This document shows positions 1-7,871 of a stretch of 64,000 nt of DNA, one piece after another. A program made the position numbers and the translations under genes. Position 1 is the first letter of the stretch. Every line of letters starts with the position of its first letter. This DNA is from Streptomyces sp. S.PNR 29 (GTDB lineage Bacteria > Actinomycetota > Actinomycetes > Streptomycetales > Streptomycetaceae), in NCBI RefSeq assembly GCF_030386795.1, contig NZ_JANUQM010000002.1:867547-931546 (forward strand). Reading direction: 5' to 3'. The notes below the pieces were generated by a model that was not told the origin of the DNA, did no database searches, and saw nothing but the letters and a program-made list of their open reading frames with translations.

Positions 1-264
1 GGCGAGAAGACCCGCCTGGCCCTCGCCACCCTCGTGGTGTCCTCGGCGAACGTGCTGCTCCTCGACGAGCCGACCAACAACCTCGACCCGGCCAGCCGTG
101 AGGAGATCCTCGGCGCGCTGCGCACCTACAAGGGCGCGGTCGTCCTCGTCACGCACGACGAGGGCGCGGTCGAGGCGCTCCAGCCGGAGCGGATCATCCT
201 GCTCCCGGACGGGGTCGAGGACCTGTGGGGCGCGGACTACGCGGATCTCGTCGCCCTGGCCTGA
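1..264 (+). CDS. ABC-F family ATPase, C-terminal end (partial)
   Basis: Only the last 87 codons are inside the window; the reading frame is open from base 1. The fragment shows the end of a signature helix (GEKTRLALA), a Walker B with D-loop (LLLDEPTNNLDP) and the switch histidine (VLVTHD). The DEPTNNLD form is typical of soluble ABC-F proteins, which act on the ribosome (translation factors or antibiotic resistance) rather than as membrane transporters. The rest of the protein, including the first ATPase half and the linker that would define the subfamily, lies to the left. Family call is firm; subfamily is unknown. Confidence 0.85.
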   Translation, partial: GEKTRLALATLVVSSANVLLLDEPTNNLDPASREEILGALRTYKGAVVLVTHDEGAVEALQPERIILLPDGVEDLWGADYADLVALA

Positions 265-280
265 GCGGTCAGCACCGGTT

Positions 281-348
281 GATCGAAGATGTGATCCACC
301 GCGGATGGATCATTCAGCCGATCTGTGATCCATCATCTGTGTGAGATC
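281..348. promoter_or_regulatory. Cluster of six GATC sites upstream of gbn
   Basis: The 353-bp gap between the ABC-F stop and gbn has no convincing gene. It does hold GATC at 281, 293, 308, 320, 327 and 345, six in 68 bp, plus another at 575. Three lie in GATCCA/TGGATC inverted arrangements (293-298, 306-311, 327-332). Chance expectation is about one GATC per 256 bp. The next gene is a Gbn-type protein whose described core site is GATC, so this looks like an autoregulatory binding region. That role is inference. Confidence 0.5.
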
Positions 349-617
349 TCCTCGTACCGAGGTGTGTCCTACATCCATGTCACGGCCGAGCCCTCGCTCA
401 CCGAGGTCTCGGCCGTCGCGCCTTTCTGACCAGGCCTTTCGTGAAACAACCCGTTCGGCCGTACGGACACGACCGGATGGAATTGCACATTCCGCTTGTG
501 GGGACGCGCTCCCGTCGTCAAAACCTTCTCTCACGGACCTTGCCGAATGGGTGGCCATGAAGCCCCGGAGGGGTGATCATGAGGAGACCAGAGCGCACTT
601 CCCATGAGGAGGCACGG

Positions 618-839
618 GTGGCCGAGACTCTGAAGAAGGGCAGCCGGGTGACCGGCGCCGCGCGCGACAAGCTCGCGGCAGACCTGAAGAAGAAGTACGA
701 CGCCGGTGCGAGCATCCGGGCGTTGGCCGAGGAGACCGGCCGCTCGTATGGCTTCGTGCACCGCATGCTCAGTGAGTCGGGCGTCACGCTCCGAGGGCGT
801 GGCGGGGCGACCCGGGGCAAGAAGGCCGCATCGGCCTGA
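618..839 (+). CDS. gbn: Gbn-type GATC-binding nucleoid-associated protein
   Basis: A 73-residue basic protein with one helix-turn-helix (ASIRALAEETGRSYGFVHRM, about residues 33-52) and a Lys/Arg/Gly-rich tail. It matches my memory of Gbn (SCO1839), a small Streptomyces nucleoid-associated protein that binds many GATC-centred sites across the chromosome. The GTG at 618 was chosen because GAGGAGG at 606-612 sits 5 nt upstream and the length fits that family. An in-frame ATG at 579 with its own GGAGG is an alternative that would add 13 residues. A strong hairpin follows the stop, so the gene is probably monocistronic. Confidence 0.8.
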   Translation: MAETLKKGSRVTGAARDKLAADLKKKYDAGASIRALAEETGRSYGFVHRMLSESGVTLRGRGGATRGKKAASA

Positions 840-844
840 TCCCC

Positions 845-880
845 CCGGGTGGCCCCACGGCTTCGATGGTGGCCACCCGG
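845..880 (+). terminator. Hairpin terminator after gbn
   Basis: Perfect 10-bp arms (CCGGGTGGCC and GGCCACCCGG) separated by 16 nt, starting six bases after the gbn stop. There is no clear T-run, which is common for Streptomyces terminators. Confidence 0.65.
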
Positions 881-992
881 TCGGTCGGTTGATCGGCCGG
901 GTGGTTACTGTGCAGTCACTTAACCCCTGCCGTCCAACGGCGTGCAGCCGTCGCACGGCAGGGATGATGACCGCACGCATCGGAGGCGCCCC

Positions 993-1796
993 ATGGCTTC
1001 GCCCGCTCACGATCTGGATCCCGTACTCGACAAGGACGGCGTACGGCTCACCGTCGACGACGCGATCGCCACGGTGACGCTGACCAATCCGGCCAAACGC
1101 AACGCGCAGAGCCCCGCTCTGTGGCGGGCGCTCACGGAGGCCGGGCGGTCGCTGCCGGGTTCCGTCCGGGTCGTGGTGCTGCGGGCCGAGGGCAAGTCCT
1201 TCTCCGCCGGGCTCGACCGGCAGGCGTTCACGCCCGAGGGCTTCGACGGTGAGCCATCGTTCATCGACCTCGCGCGGGGCGATGACGCCGAGCTGGACGC
1301 GACCATCGCCGAGTACCAGGAGGCGTTCACCTGGTGGCGGCGCAGCGACATCCTGTCGATCGCCGCCGTGCAGGGGCACGCCATCGGGGCGGGCTTCCAG
1401 CTGGCCCTCGCCTGTGACCTGCGCGTCGTCGCGGACGACGTGCAGTTCGCCATGCGCGAGACCAGCCTGGGGCTCGTTCCGGACCTGACCGGCACACATC
1501 CGCTGGTGGGGCTGGTCGGCTACGCCCGCGCGCTGGAGATCTGCGTGACCGGGCGCTTCGTCACGGCCGAGGAGGCCGTGAGCACCGGCCTGGCCAACCT
1601 CGCCGTGCCGTCGGAGCAGCTCGACGGTGCCGTGGGCGACCTGGCGTCGGCGATCCTGGCCGCGCCGCGCGACGCGGTGATCGAGACCAAGGCCCTGGTG
1701 CGCGGAGCGCTGGACCGGGACTACGAGGCCCAGCGCGTCGCCGAGCGGGCCGCCCAGGCACGTCGGCTGCGGGACCTGGCCGGACTCGGTGAATGA
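993..1796 (+). CDS. Enoyl-CoA hydratase/isomerase family protein
   Basis: 267-residue crotonase-fold protein. Visible motifs are the first oxyanion-hole segment (GKSFSAGLDRQAF), the second (GHAIGAGFQLALACDLRV) and the active-site loop ETSLGLVPDLTGTHPL, where Asp stands near the usual acid position. It should act on an acyl-CoA thioester by hydration or double-bond isomerisation; the substrate cannot be read from sequence. The ATG at 993 has CGGAGG 7 nt upstream; an upstream in-frame extension to 942 lacks such a site. It ends convergently with the next minus-strand gene. Confidence 0.85.
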   Translation: MASPAHDLDPVLDKDGVRLTVDDAIATVTLTNPAKRNAQSPALWRALTEAGRSLPGSVRVVVLRAEGKSFSAGLDRQAFTPEGFDGEPSFIDLARGDDAELDATIAEYQEAFTWWRRSDILSIAAVQGHAIGAGFQLALACDLRVVADDVQFAMRETSLGLVPDLTGTHPLVGLVGYARALEICVTGRFVTAEEAVSTGLANLAVPSEQLDGAVGDLASAILAAPRDAVIETKALVRGALDRDYEAQRVAERAAQARRLRDLAGLGE

Positions 1797-1856
1797 GGCC
1801 GGTCCCTCTTTCCGGTTCCGCCGCGCGGGCTGCTGAGGTGCGCGGGCTGTGGCAGG

Positions 1857-2570
1857 TCAGTCGACCGCGCTGATCAGGACCGCCACGGTCGGATGGTCCG
1901 TCAGGGCCTCCGACACCGCTGCGCGGACCTCCCGGGCCACCTCCACGGCTCGGCGGTCCGCGTTCACCGCCAGTTCCACCTGCACGTGCCGGTGGGGCAG
2001 CGCTGTCGCGTCCGGCAGCTCCCTGATGTGGACCGGGTGGCCCAGCGTGGCCGTCAGCCGGGTGACGCCCGCGACCGCGAGCGCGGCGGTGGCCGCACGG
2101 ATCTCGTCCGTGCCCTTCGCCTCCGCGGCCGACGGCGGCTCCGGCACGCGTTGGGACGAGGGCTCCGTCTCCTCGTCGAGCAGGGCCGTCACCCGCAGGT
2201 CCACGTCCGTCACCGTCAGGCCGAGTCGTTCCACCGCGGCGGTCGCCAGGGCGGACCGCAGGCGGGAGGCCGTCGTCGGAAGCGGCTCGGAGGCCGTGGC
2301 CGCGAGGTCGGCCGTCATCCGCAGCGGGCCCGGGGGCAGGGCGCTCGGCGGGGGCAGTACGGCGGGCTCGTCAGCGCTCTCCGGGTCGGCCAGCCCGATG
2401 CGCAGCGCGTCGAGGCGCACGCCGCGCGCGTCCAGTGCCGCGCGCCGCAGCACCGCCTCGGCCGCCCGCTCGGTGATCCACGCGCCGTCGCGCGGACCGC
2501 CCAGGGGGAGGAGTCTGCCGAGCCCGAGCTGCTGCCGTACCGCTTGCGTCCACCGTTCCGTCGTCGTCAT
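1857..2570 (-). CDS. Nucleopolyhedrovirus P10-family protein, Asp23-operon neighbour
   Basis: 237-residue soluble protein that databases usually label nucleopolyhedrovirus P10 family, a misleading historical name. It begins MTTTERWTQAVRQQLGLGRL and is rich in Ala and acidic residues, with repeated beta-alpha segments around LTVTDVDLRVTALLD and RHVQVELAVNADRRAVEVA that resemble Asp23-type folds. It is transcribed divergently from the Asp23 operon and is probably functionally linked to it. The ATG has GGAGGA almost touching it, which is an unusually short spacing. No enzymatic motif is seen. Confidence 0.7.
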   Translation of the reverse strand: MTTTERWTQAVRQQLGLGRLLPLGGPRDGAWITERAAEAVLRRAALDARGVRLDALRIGLADPESADEPAVLPPPSALPPGPLRMTADLAATASEPLPTTASRLRSALATAAVERLGLTVTDVDLRVTALLDEETEPSSQRVPEPPSAAEAKGTDEIRAATAALAVAGVTRLTATLGHPVHIRELPDATALPHRHVQVELAVNADRRAVEVAREVRAAVSEALTDHPTVAVLISAVD

Positions 2571-2658
2571 TCCTCCAGCCTGCCGTATCCCTGGCGCGCA
2601 ATGGCGCAACCCGGCTTAACGTGGTCAAAGGGGCGTATACCGGAAGGGACGTACGGCC

Positions 2659-3132
2659 ATGACCGAGATGACGAACCGGCCGAGGGCCACAGAGGAGAAG
2701 GACGAGGCCCGCAGGGCGCAGGCGGCCCGGCGCGGTGGCGGCGACCCCGCCACGCGTGGACGGACCACCATCGCCGACGGCGTCGTGGAGAAGATCGCCG
2801 GGCTGGCCGCGCGTGACGTGGTCGGCGTACACGCCATGGGCAGCGGTCTGTCGCGGACCTTCGGGGCCGTGCGCGACCGTGTGCCGGGTGGCCAGAAGTC
2901 GGTGACGCGCGGCGTGAGCGCCGAGGTCGGCGAGCGGCAGACCGCGCTCGACCTGGAGATCGTCATCGACTACGGCGTGTCGATCGAGGACGTGGCGGGT
3001 GGAGTCCGCGAGAACGTGATCACGGCCGTCGAGCGGATGACCGGGCTTGAGGTCGTGGAGGTCAACATCGCGGTGAGCGATGTGAAGCTGCCGGAGGAAG
3101 AGGAAGAGGAACCGGAGCGCCGGATCCAGTGA
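2659..3132 (+). CDS. Asp23/Gls24 family envelope stress response protein
   Basis: 157 residues. After a charged N-terminus comes the Asp23 core (TIADGVVEKIAGLAARDVVGVH near residue 40, then LDLEIVIDYGVSIEDVAGGV and ENVITAVERMTGLEVVEVNI), ending in a glutamate-rich tail. Asp23 proteins are small cytoplasmic proteins held at the membrane by AmaP-type anchors and tied to cell-envelope homeostasis. It is the first gene of a five-gene operon that also encodes likely anchors (4406 and 3759). The gap to the divergent 2570 gene (about 90 bp) must hold both promoters. Confidence 0.88.
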   Translation: MTEMTNRPRATEEKDEARRAQAARRGGGDPATRGRTTIADGVVEKIAGLAARDVVGVHAMGSGLSRTFGAVRDRVPGGQKSVTRGVSAEVGERQTALDLEIVIDYGVSIEDVAGGVRENVITAVERMTGLEVVEVNIAVSDVKLPEEEEEEPERRIQ

Positions 3133-3196
3133 CCAGCAGGGGACCGGACATTCGACAGGTGACGAGCTGGCGGGCTGACGAGCTGAGGAGCGCACC

Positions 3197-3382
3197 ATGA
3201 ACATGGCCGTGTTCGGCATGATCGCCGGAATGGCGCTGGGCTTCGCCGGGTACTTCGGCGGATTCGGCGCCTTCCTGGTGGTGGCGGCCCTGGGTGCCGT
3301 CGGTTTCGTCGTCGGCCGGTTCGTGGAGGGGGACTGGGAGCTCGGCGACTTCTTCCACACCCGTGAGAACCGGCGGCGGTGA
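3197..3382 (+). CDS. Small DUF2273-like membrane protein of the Asp23 operon
   Basis: 61 residues with a Gly/Ala-rich hydrophobic N-terminal 45 residues (GMALGFAGYFGGFGAFLVVAA, two short helices) and a charged end. Small DUF2273-type membrane proteins regularly accompany asp23 and amaP in actinobacteria and firmicutes. GAGGAGC precedes the ATG. Its stop overlaps the GTG of the next gene by 4 nt (GTGA), indicating translational coupling. Assignment rests on size, topology and context. Confidence 0.75.
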   Translation: MNMAVFGMIAGMALGFAGYFGGFGAFLVVAALGAVGFVVGRFVEGDWELGDFFHTRENRRR

Positions 3383-3762
3383 CCGACGTGAGCAGTGGGG
3401 CCGACGAGCTCCGGAAACCGTCGGTCACCGTCCCGCCGGGCGAGCGCGGTGCCACGAGGATCGCCGACCGCGTGGTCGCGAAGGTCGCCACGCAGGCGGC
3501 GCGCGAGGCACTCGGCACGCTGCCCAGGGGCGCCGCGCCCCCGCACGCCGACGTGGTCGTGCACCACGACGTGGCCCACGTCCACGTCCACCTGGAACTC
3601 GGCTACCCGACCGACGTCGGAGCCCGCTGCGCACAGGTGCGCCGCCACGTCACCGACCGGGTGAGCGCGTTGGTGGGAATGGCGGTGCCCGAGGTCGCCG
3701 TCCGGGTGGAGCGGCTGCACCTGGCACCGGAGTACGGCGCGGCACAGCGGAGGACGCGATGA
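3379..3762 (+). CDS. Second Asp23/Gls24-like protein
   Basis: 127 residues, starting with GTG inside the previous stop. The recognisable segment GERGATRIADRVVAKVATQA is followed by DVVVHHDVAHVHVHLELGY and VSALVGMAVPEVAVRVERL, the same strand-helix order as the first Asp23 protein at 2659. It is probably a diverged paralogue that could form mixed assemblies with it. Its stop overlaps the next start (ATGA), so translation of the operon is tightly coupled. Confidence 0.78.
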   Translation: MTDVSSGADELRKPSVTVPPGERGATRIADRVVAKVATQAAREALGTLPRGAAPPHADVVVHHDVAHVHVHLELGYPTDVGARCAQVRRHVTDRVSALVGMAVPEVAVRVERLHLAPEYGAAQRRTR

Positions 3763-4409
3763 GCGAGCCCCAGGGCTCCGAGGGCACCACCCGGCGACTG
3801 CCGGTCATCGAGAAGGACGCCGGCACCGAGCCGACGCCCCCGCCCGAGCCGGACCGCGGCAGGAGCGGCACCCGGCGCTTCTGGTCGGCACGCCGTGTCC
3901 CCGCGGGCATCGTCGCGCTGCTGCTCTTCGTGGTCGCCGGTGCCTTCCTGTACGACGTCGCCGCCGTGCGCGCCGGCCGGAACGCCCTGGCCTGGCGCCG
4001 GGAACTGGCCCAGCAGCTCGCCGAGCGGCACCTCGACGACACCTGGGTGCTCGTCGGGGCGGCCGTCGCCGCCGCTCTCGGCCTCTGGCTGATCGCGCTG
4101 GCCGTGACGCCCGGCCTGCGGGGGGTCCTGCCGATGCGGCGCACCCACCCCGACGTACGCGCCGGACTGCACCGGAAGACCGCCGCGGTCGTGCTGCGCG
4201 ACCGGGCCATGGAGGTCCCCGGCGTGCAGTCGGCGCACGTGCGGATGCGCCGCGCGAAGGCCCGCGTCCGCGCCGTCTCGCACTTCCGCGAGCTGGACGA
4301 CGTACGCACAGATCTGGACACCGTGCTCACCGAGGCGGTGCAGGGGCTGGGGCTCGACCGGCCGCCCGCGCTGTCGGTGCGCGTGGCGCGTCCCGGACGG
4401 AAGGGGTGA
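3759..4409 (+). CDS. DUF6286-like membrane protein of the Asp23 operon
   Basis: 216 residues. A Pro/Glu-rich cytoplasmic N-terminus (residues 1-48) is followed by two predicted membrane helices (VPAGIVALLLFVVAGAFLY and WVLVGAAVAAALGLWLIALA), then a cytoplasmic domain with VVLRDRAMEVPGVQSAHVRM, which resembles the Asp23-interacting part of AmaP. It probably anchors or organises the Asp23 proteins at the membrane. ATG overlaps the preceding stop and its own stop overlaps the next GTG. Confidence 0.72.
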   Translation: MSEPQGSEGTTRRLPVIEKDAGTEPTPPPEPDRGRSGTRRFWSARRVPAGIVALLLFVVAGAFLYDVAAVRAGRNALAWRRELAQQLAERHLDDTWVLVGAAVAAALGLWLIALAVTPGLRGVLPMRRTHPDVRAGLHRKTAAVVLRDRAMEVPGVQSAHVRMRRAKARVRAVSHFRELDDVRTDLDTVLTEAVQGLGLDRPPALSVRVARPGRKG

Positions 4410-4993
4410 CAGCGGTGCTCAGGGCCGTCAACCGGGTGCTGATCGGGATCGTGGGGCTGGTCCTCCTCGTCCTCGGCGGCTCCGTCCTCGCCATCGGTCT
4501 CGGGGCACCGGCGCCCTCCTGGTGGATCCACCACGGGAAGCACGACGTGCTGCTCAACGACGCCGAGCGGACCCGTTGGCGGGACGCCGACTGGTGGTGG
4601 CCGACCGTCATCGCGGTGCTCGCCGTCCTCGTGCTGCTCGCCCTGTGGTGGCTGACCGCGGTGCTGCGCCGGCGCCGGCTCAGCGAGGTGCTCGTCGACA
4701 CCCGCGACGGGGACGGCGCGGTGCTGCGCGGCCGGGCTCTGGAGGGCGCCCTCGCCCAGGAGGCGGGCGGGCTGGGCGGCGTCGAACGCGCCCAGGTCCA
4801 CCTCACCGGCCGACGCGACGCGCCCCGCGCCCGCGTACGGCTCATGCTGGAACCGCACGTGGACCCCGGCACCGCGCTGCACGACCTGCACACCCGGGCG
4901 CTGACCCACGCCCGCGACTCGGCGGGCCTGCCGGCCCTGCCCGCGGAGGTCCAGCTGCGGGGCGCCAAGCACCGGCCGGAAAGGGTCGGCTGA
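4406..4993 (+). CDS. AmaP-like alkaline-shock membrane anchor
   Basis: 195 residues with the AmaP architecture: one N-terminal hydrophobic helix (VLIGIVGLVLLVLGGSVLA), an extracytoplasmic-sized loop rich in Trp and His, a second helix (VIAVLAVLVLLALWWLTAVL), and a cytoplasmic tail beginning RRRRLSEVL. AmaP tethers Asp23 to the membrane. It is the last gene of the operon and ends three bases before the convergent SDR gene, so no separate terminator fits between them. Confidence 0.78.
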   Translation: MTAVLRAVNRVLIGIVGLVLLVLGGSVLAIGLGAPAPSWWIHHGKHDVLLNDAERTRWRDADWWWPTVIAVLAVLVLLALWWLTAVLRRRRLSEVLVDTRDGDGAVLRGRALEGALAQEAGGLGGVERAQVHLTGRRDAPRARVRLMLEPHVDPGTALHDLHTRALTHARDSAGLPALPAEVQLRGAKHRPERVG

Positions 4994-4996
4994 ACC

Positions 4997-5752
4997 TCAG
5001 AACCCGTGCCGGACCCCACCATCCACCGGCACCATGACCCCCGTCAGATACGAGGCGGCCGGAGACAGCAGAAACGCGGCCGCACGTCCGAACTCCTCCG
5101 GCGTCCCGTACCGCCGCAGCGGAATCCGGGACTCGGCCGCCGCCCGCGTCGCCTCCGGGTCCGCGGACAATCCGTCCAGCTCCCGCACGCGATCGGTGTC
5201 GATGCGCCCCGGCAGCAGCCCCACCACCCGTATGCCACGCGGCCCCAGCTCGTCCGCCAGCGACTTGGCGAACCCGGCGAGCCCCGGCCGCAGCCCGTTG
5301 GAGATGGTCAGCCCCGGAATCGGCTCGTGCACCGACCCCGACAGCACGAAGCCGATGACCCCGCCCTCCTCCAGCTCGGCGGCCGCCGCGCGGGCGAGCC
5401 GCACGGCACCGAGGAACACCGACTCGAACGCCGCCTGCCACTGCTCGTCGGAGTTGTCGGCCACGAACCCCGGCGGCGGCCCGCCCACGCTGACGAGGAC
5501 GCCGTCGAAACGGCCGAAGCGCTCACGCGCGGCCGTGATCAGCCGGGTGGCCGCCGACGGATCGGCGTTGTCGACGGCCACGCCGAGCGCGTTCGTACCC
5601 AGTTCGGCGGCGGCGTCAGCGACGCGTTTCTCGTCCCGTCCCGTGACGACCACCTTCGCTCCGTCGGCCACCAGCTCGCGCGCGGACGCGTTGCCCAGGC
5701 CGCGGGTGGCCCCGGTGACGACGTACACCCGGTCCTTCAGTCCAAGATCCAT
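4997..5752 (-). CDS. Short-chain dehydrogenase/reductase
   Basis: 251 residues, classical SDR fold. The nucleotide-binding glycine motif TGATRGLG is near residue 14 and PVDGGVRHGF forms the C-terminus. The usual YxxxK catalytic pair is not evident: the region following the GSVHEPIPGL segment reads SNGLRPGLAGFAKSL, where Asn/Arg replace the expected Tyr. That suggests an atypical SDR with altered or lost chemistry. It sits 5 bp downstream of the GH15 gene on the same strand, so the two probably share a transcript. Confidence 0.8.
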   Translation of the reverse strand: MDLGLKDRVYVVTGATRGLGNASARELVADGAKVVVTGRDEKRVADAAAELGTNALGVAVDNADPSAATRLITAARERFGRFDGVLVSVGGPPPGFVADNSDEQWQAAFESVFLGAVRLARAAAAELEEGGVIGFVLSGSVHEPIPGLTISNGLRPGLAGFAKSLADELGPRGIRVVGLLPGRIDTDRVRELDGLSADPEATRAAAESRIPLRRYGTPEEFGRAAAFLLSPAASYLTGVMVPVDGGVRHGF

Positions 5753-5757
5753 GGCCC

Positions 5758-7542
5758 CTATCCTGCCCCCTCGCCCCCGAACAGGGCGAGGGCGGTGTTC
5801 ACCAGGCCGATGTGGCTGAACGCCTGCGGGAAGTTGCCGAGCTGGCGCCCGGCGACCGGGTCGTACTCCTCCGAGAGCAGTCCCACGTCGTTGGCGAGGC
5901 CCACCAGCCGTTCGAACAGCTCGCGGGCCTCCTGGGTCCGGCCCGTCATGTGCAGCGCGTCCGCGAGCCAGAACGAGCACACCAGGAAGGTGCCCTCGCC
6001 GCCAGGCAGCCCGTCGACGGTCGTGTCCCCGGTGCTGTAGCGGCGCAGCAGGCCCTCGTGGTCCAGCTCCTTGCGGACCGCGTCGATCGTTCCCATCACG
6101 CGCGGGTCGTCGGGCGGCAGGAAGCCCACGCGCGGGATGAGCAGCAGCGCCGCGTCCAGCTCGCGCGAGCCGTAGGACTGTGTGAAGGTGTTCCGCTCCG
6201 GGTCGTAGCCCCGTTCGCACACCTCGCGGTGCACCTCCTCGCGCAGCTCCCGCCAGGCCTCCGCGTCGCCCTCCAGCCGGGGGTACCGCTCCAGCGTGTG
6301 CACGGCCCGGTCGGCGGCCACCCACACCATGACCTTGGAGTGCACGAACTGCCGGCGACCGCCCCGCACCTCCCACAGCCCCTCGTCCGGCTGCCGCCAC
6401 GCCGTCCGCAGGAATGTCAGCAGGGCCCGCTCCAGCGACCACATGTGCGGCTTCGGCGTCAGCCCCGCCTTCCGGGCCAGCGACAGGGAGTCCATGACCT
6501 CGCCGTACACGTCCAGCTGGAGCTGGTTCACGGCCCCGTTGCCGATCCGCACGGGCGCCGAGCCGGCGAAGCCGGACAGCCACGGCAGCTCGAACTCCGG
6601 CAGCCGGCGCTCGCCCGCCACGCCGTACATGATCTGCAGGTCCGCCGGGTCGCCCGCGACCGCGCGCACCAGCCAGTTCCGCCAGGCCTCGGCCTCCTCC
6701 AGGTATCCGGCCGACAGCAGCGCGCCCAGGGTGAGCGTGGAGTCGCGCAGCCAGCAGTAGCGGTAGTCCCAGTTGCGTACGCCGCCCGGCTCCTCCGGGA
6801 GCGAGGTGGTGGGGGCGGCCACGATGCCGCCGGTGGGCGCGTAGGTGAGGGCCTTGAGGGTGATCAGGGAGCGGACGACGGCGTCCCGGTACGGGCCGTC
6901 GTAGCGGCAGTGGGACGCCCACTCCCGCCAGTCCACCACGCTGTGGTCCAGCGTCACGTACGGGTCGATGAGCGGTGGGCGCGGCTGGTGCGAAGGGTGC
7001 CAGGTGAGGACGAATGCGACCTTCTGGCCCTGGGCGACGGTGAACTCGGAGTGGGTGCCCAAGTCCTGCCCCCAGGTGCGCACCGGGGGCTCGCTGCGCA
7101 GCCACACCGCGTCCGGGCCCGCGACGGCCACCCGGTGCCCGTCGGCCCTGCGCATCCACGGCACGATCGAGCCGTAGTCGAAGCGCAGCCGGAGCGTGCT
7201 GCGCATGGTGACCTTGCCCGCGAGTCCTTCCACGACGCGTACGAGGTCGGGGGCGCGGTCGCGCTGGGGCATCAGGTCGGTGACGCGTACCGCGCCCTGG
7301 CCGGTCTCCCACTCGGTGTCGAGGACGAGGGTGTCGCGGCGATAGGCGCGCCGGGTGCAGCGCTCCGCCCCCTTGGGGGCGATACGCCAGTGACCGTTGT
7401 CCTCGTCGCCGAGCAGCCTGGCGAAGCAGGCGCCCGAGTCGAAACGGGGCAGGCACAGCCAGTCCACGGAGCCGTCCGTGCCGACCAGGCCCGCCGTCTG
7501 TTCGTCGCCGATCAGTGCGTAGTCCTCGATGCGGGGGTGCAC
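5758..7542 (-). CDS. Glycoside hydrolase family 15 protein (glucoamylase or trehalase-like)
   Basis: 594 residues without a signal peptide, so probably cytoplasmic. It carries the N-terminal GH15 start IEDYALIGDEQTAGLVGTDG, the catalytic-domain motif GGVRNWDYRYCWLRDST (about residue 265) and the second acidic site GGEGTFLVCSFWLADAL (about residue 510). Actinobacterial members of this group include trehalases of the MSMEG_4535 type and glucoamylases; both hydrolyse alpha-linked glucose. Start is a GTG with GGAG upstream. It probably heads a two-gene unit with the SDR at 4997. Confidence 0.85.
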   Translation of the reverse strand: MHPRIEDYALIGDEQTAGLVGTDGSVDWLCLPRFDSGACFARLLGDEDNGHWRIAPKGAERCTRRAYRRDTLVLDTEWETGQGAVRVTDLMPQRDRAPDLVRVVEGLAGKVTMRSTLRLRFDYGSIVPWMRRADGHRVAVAGPDAVWLRSEPPVRTWGQDLGTHSEFTVAQGQKVAFVLTWHPSHQPRPPLIDPYVTLDHSVVDWREWASHCRYDGPYRDAVVRSLITLKALTYAPTGGIVAAPTTSLPEEPGGVRNWDYRYCWLRDSTLTLGALLSAGYLEEAEAWRNWLVRAVAGDPADLQIMYGVAGERRLPEFELPWLSGFAGSAPVRIGNGAVNQLQLDVYGEVMDSLSLARKAGLTPKPHMWSLERALLTFLRTAWRQPDEGLWEVRGGRRQFVHSKVMVWVAADRAVHTLERYPRLEGDAEAWRELREEVHREVCERGYDPERNTFTQSYGSRELDAALLLIPRVGFLPPDDPRVMGTIDAVRKELDHEGLLRRYSTGDTTVDGLPGGEGTFLVCSFWLADALHMTGRTQEARELFERLVGLANDVGLLSEEYDPVAGRQLGNFPQAFSHIGLVNTALALFGGEGAG

Positions 7543-7592
7543 GGGCTCCGGGTTCCCTCAGGGCCCGGGAGGCAACCAGGGCCGGTCCGGGC

Positions 7593-7871
7593 TCACCCGG
7601 CCGTACCCGAGAAGATCACCCCCGGGTCCGCCGGGGCCTGGTTGAGCACCCACAGGCCGATCAGCGTGGCCAGCGCGAACACGACGGTGATCAGCACGGC
7701 GAGCACGAGCCGGCGCCGGCGTTCGCGGCGCAGCCACTCGCCCCGCGCCGTGCGGTAGGCGTCGGGTGCGGCCCGCACTCCGTCCGCGAGCGCGGCGAGG
7801 GCCTCGCTCAGCTCCCGTTCCGTGCGGTCCGGTCCGGTGCCACGCGACCAAGTCGCATCTCGATGGGTCAT
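7593..7871 (-). CDS. Single-pass membrane protein coupled to sigma factor
   Basis: 92 residues: an acidic, helical N-terminal half (TERELSEALAALADGVRAA), then RRRR and one hydrophobic helix (LVLAVLITVVFALATLIGLW), then a short outer tail. Its ATG overlaps the stop of the upstream sigma-factor gene. Size, topology and coupling suggest a small anti-sigma-like or accessory membrane protein. No HCC zinc motif typical of ZAS anti-sigma factors is present, so that role is inference. Confidence 0.7.
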   Translation of the reverse strand: MTHRDATWSRGTGPDRTERELSEALAALADGVRAAPDAYRTARGEWLRRERRRRLVLAVLITVVFALATLIGLWVLNQAPADPGVIFSGTAG

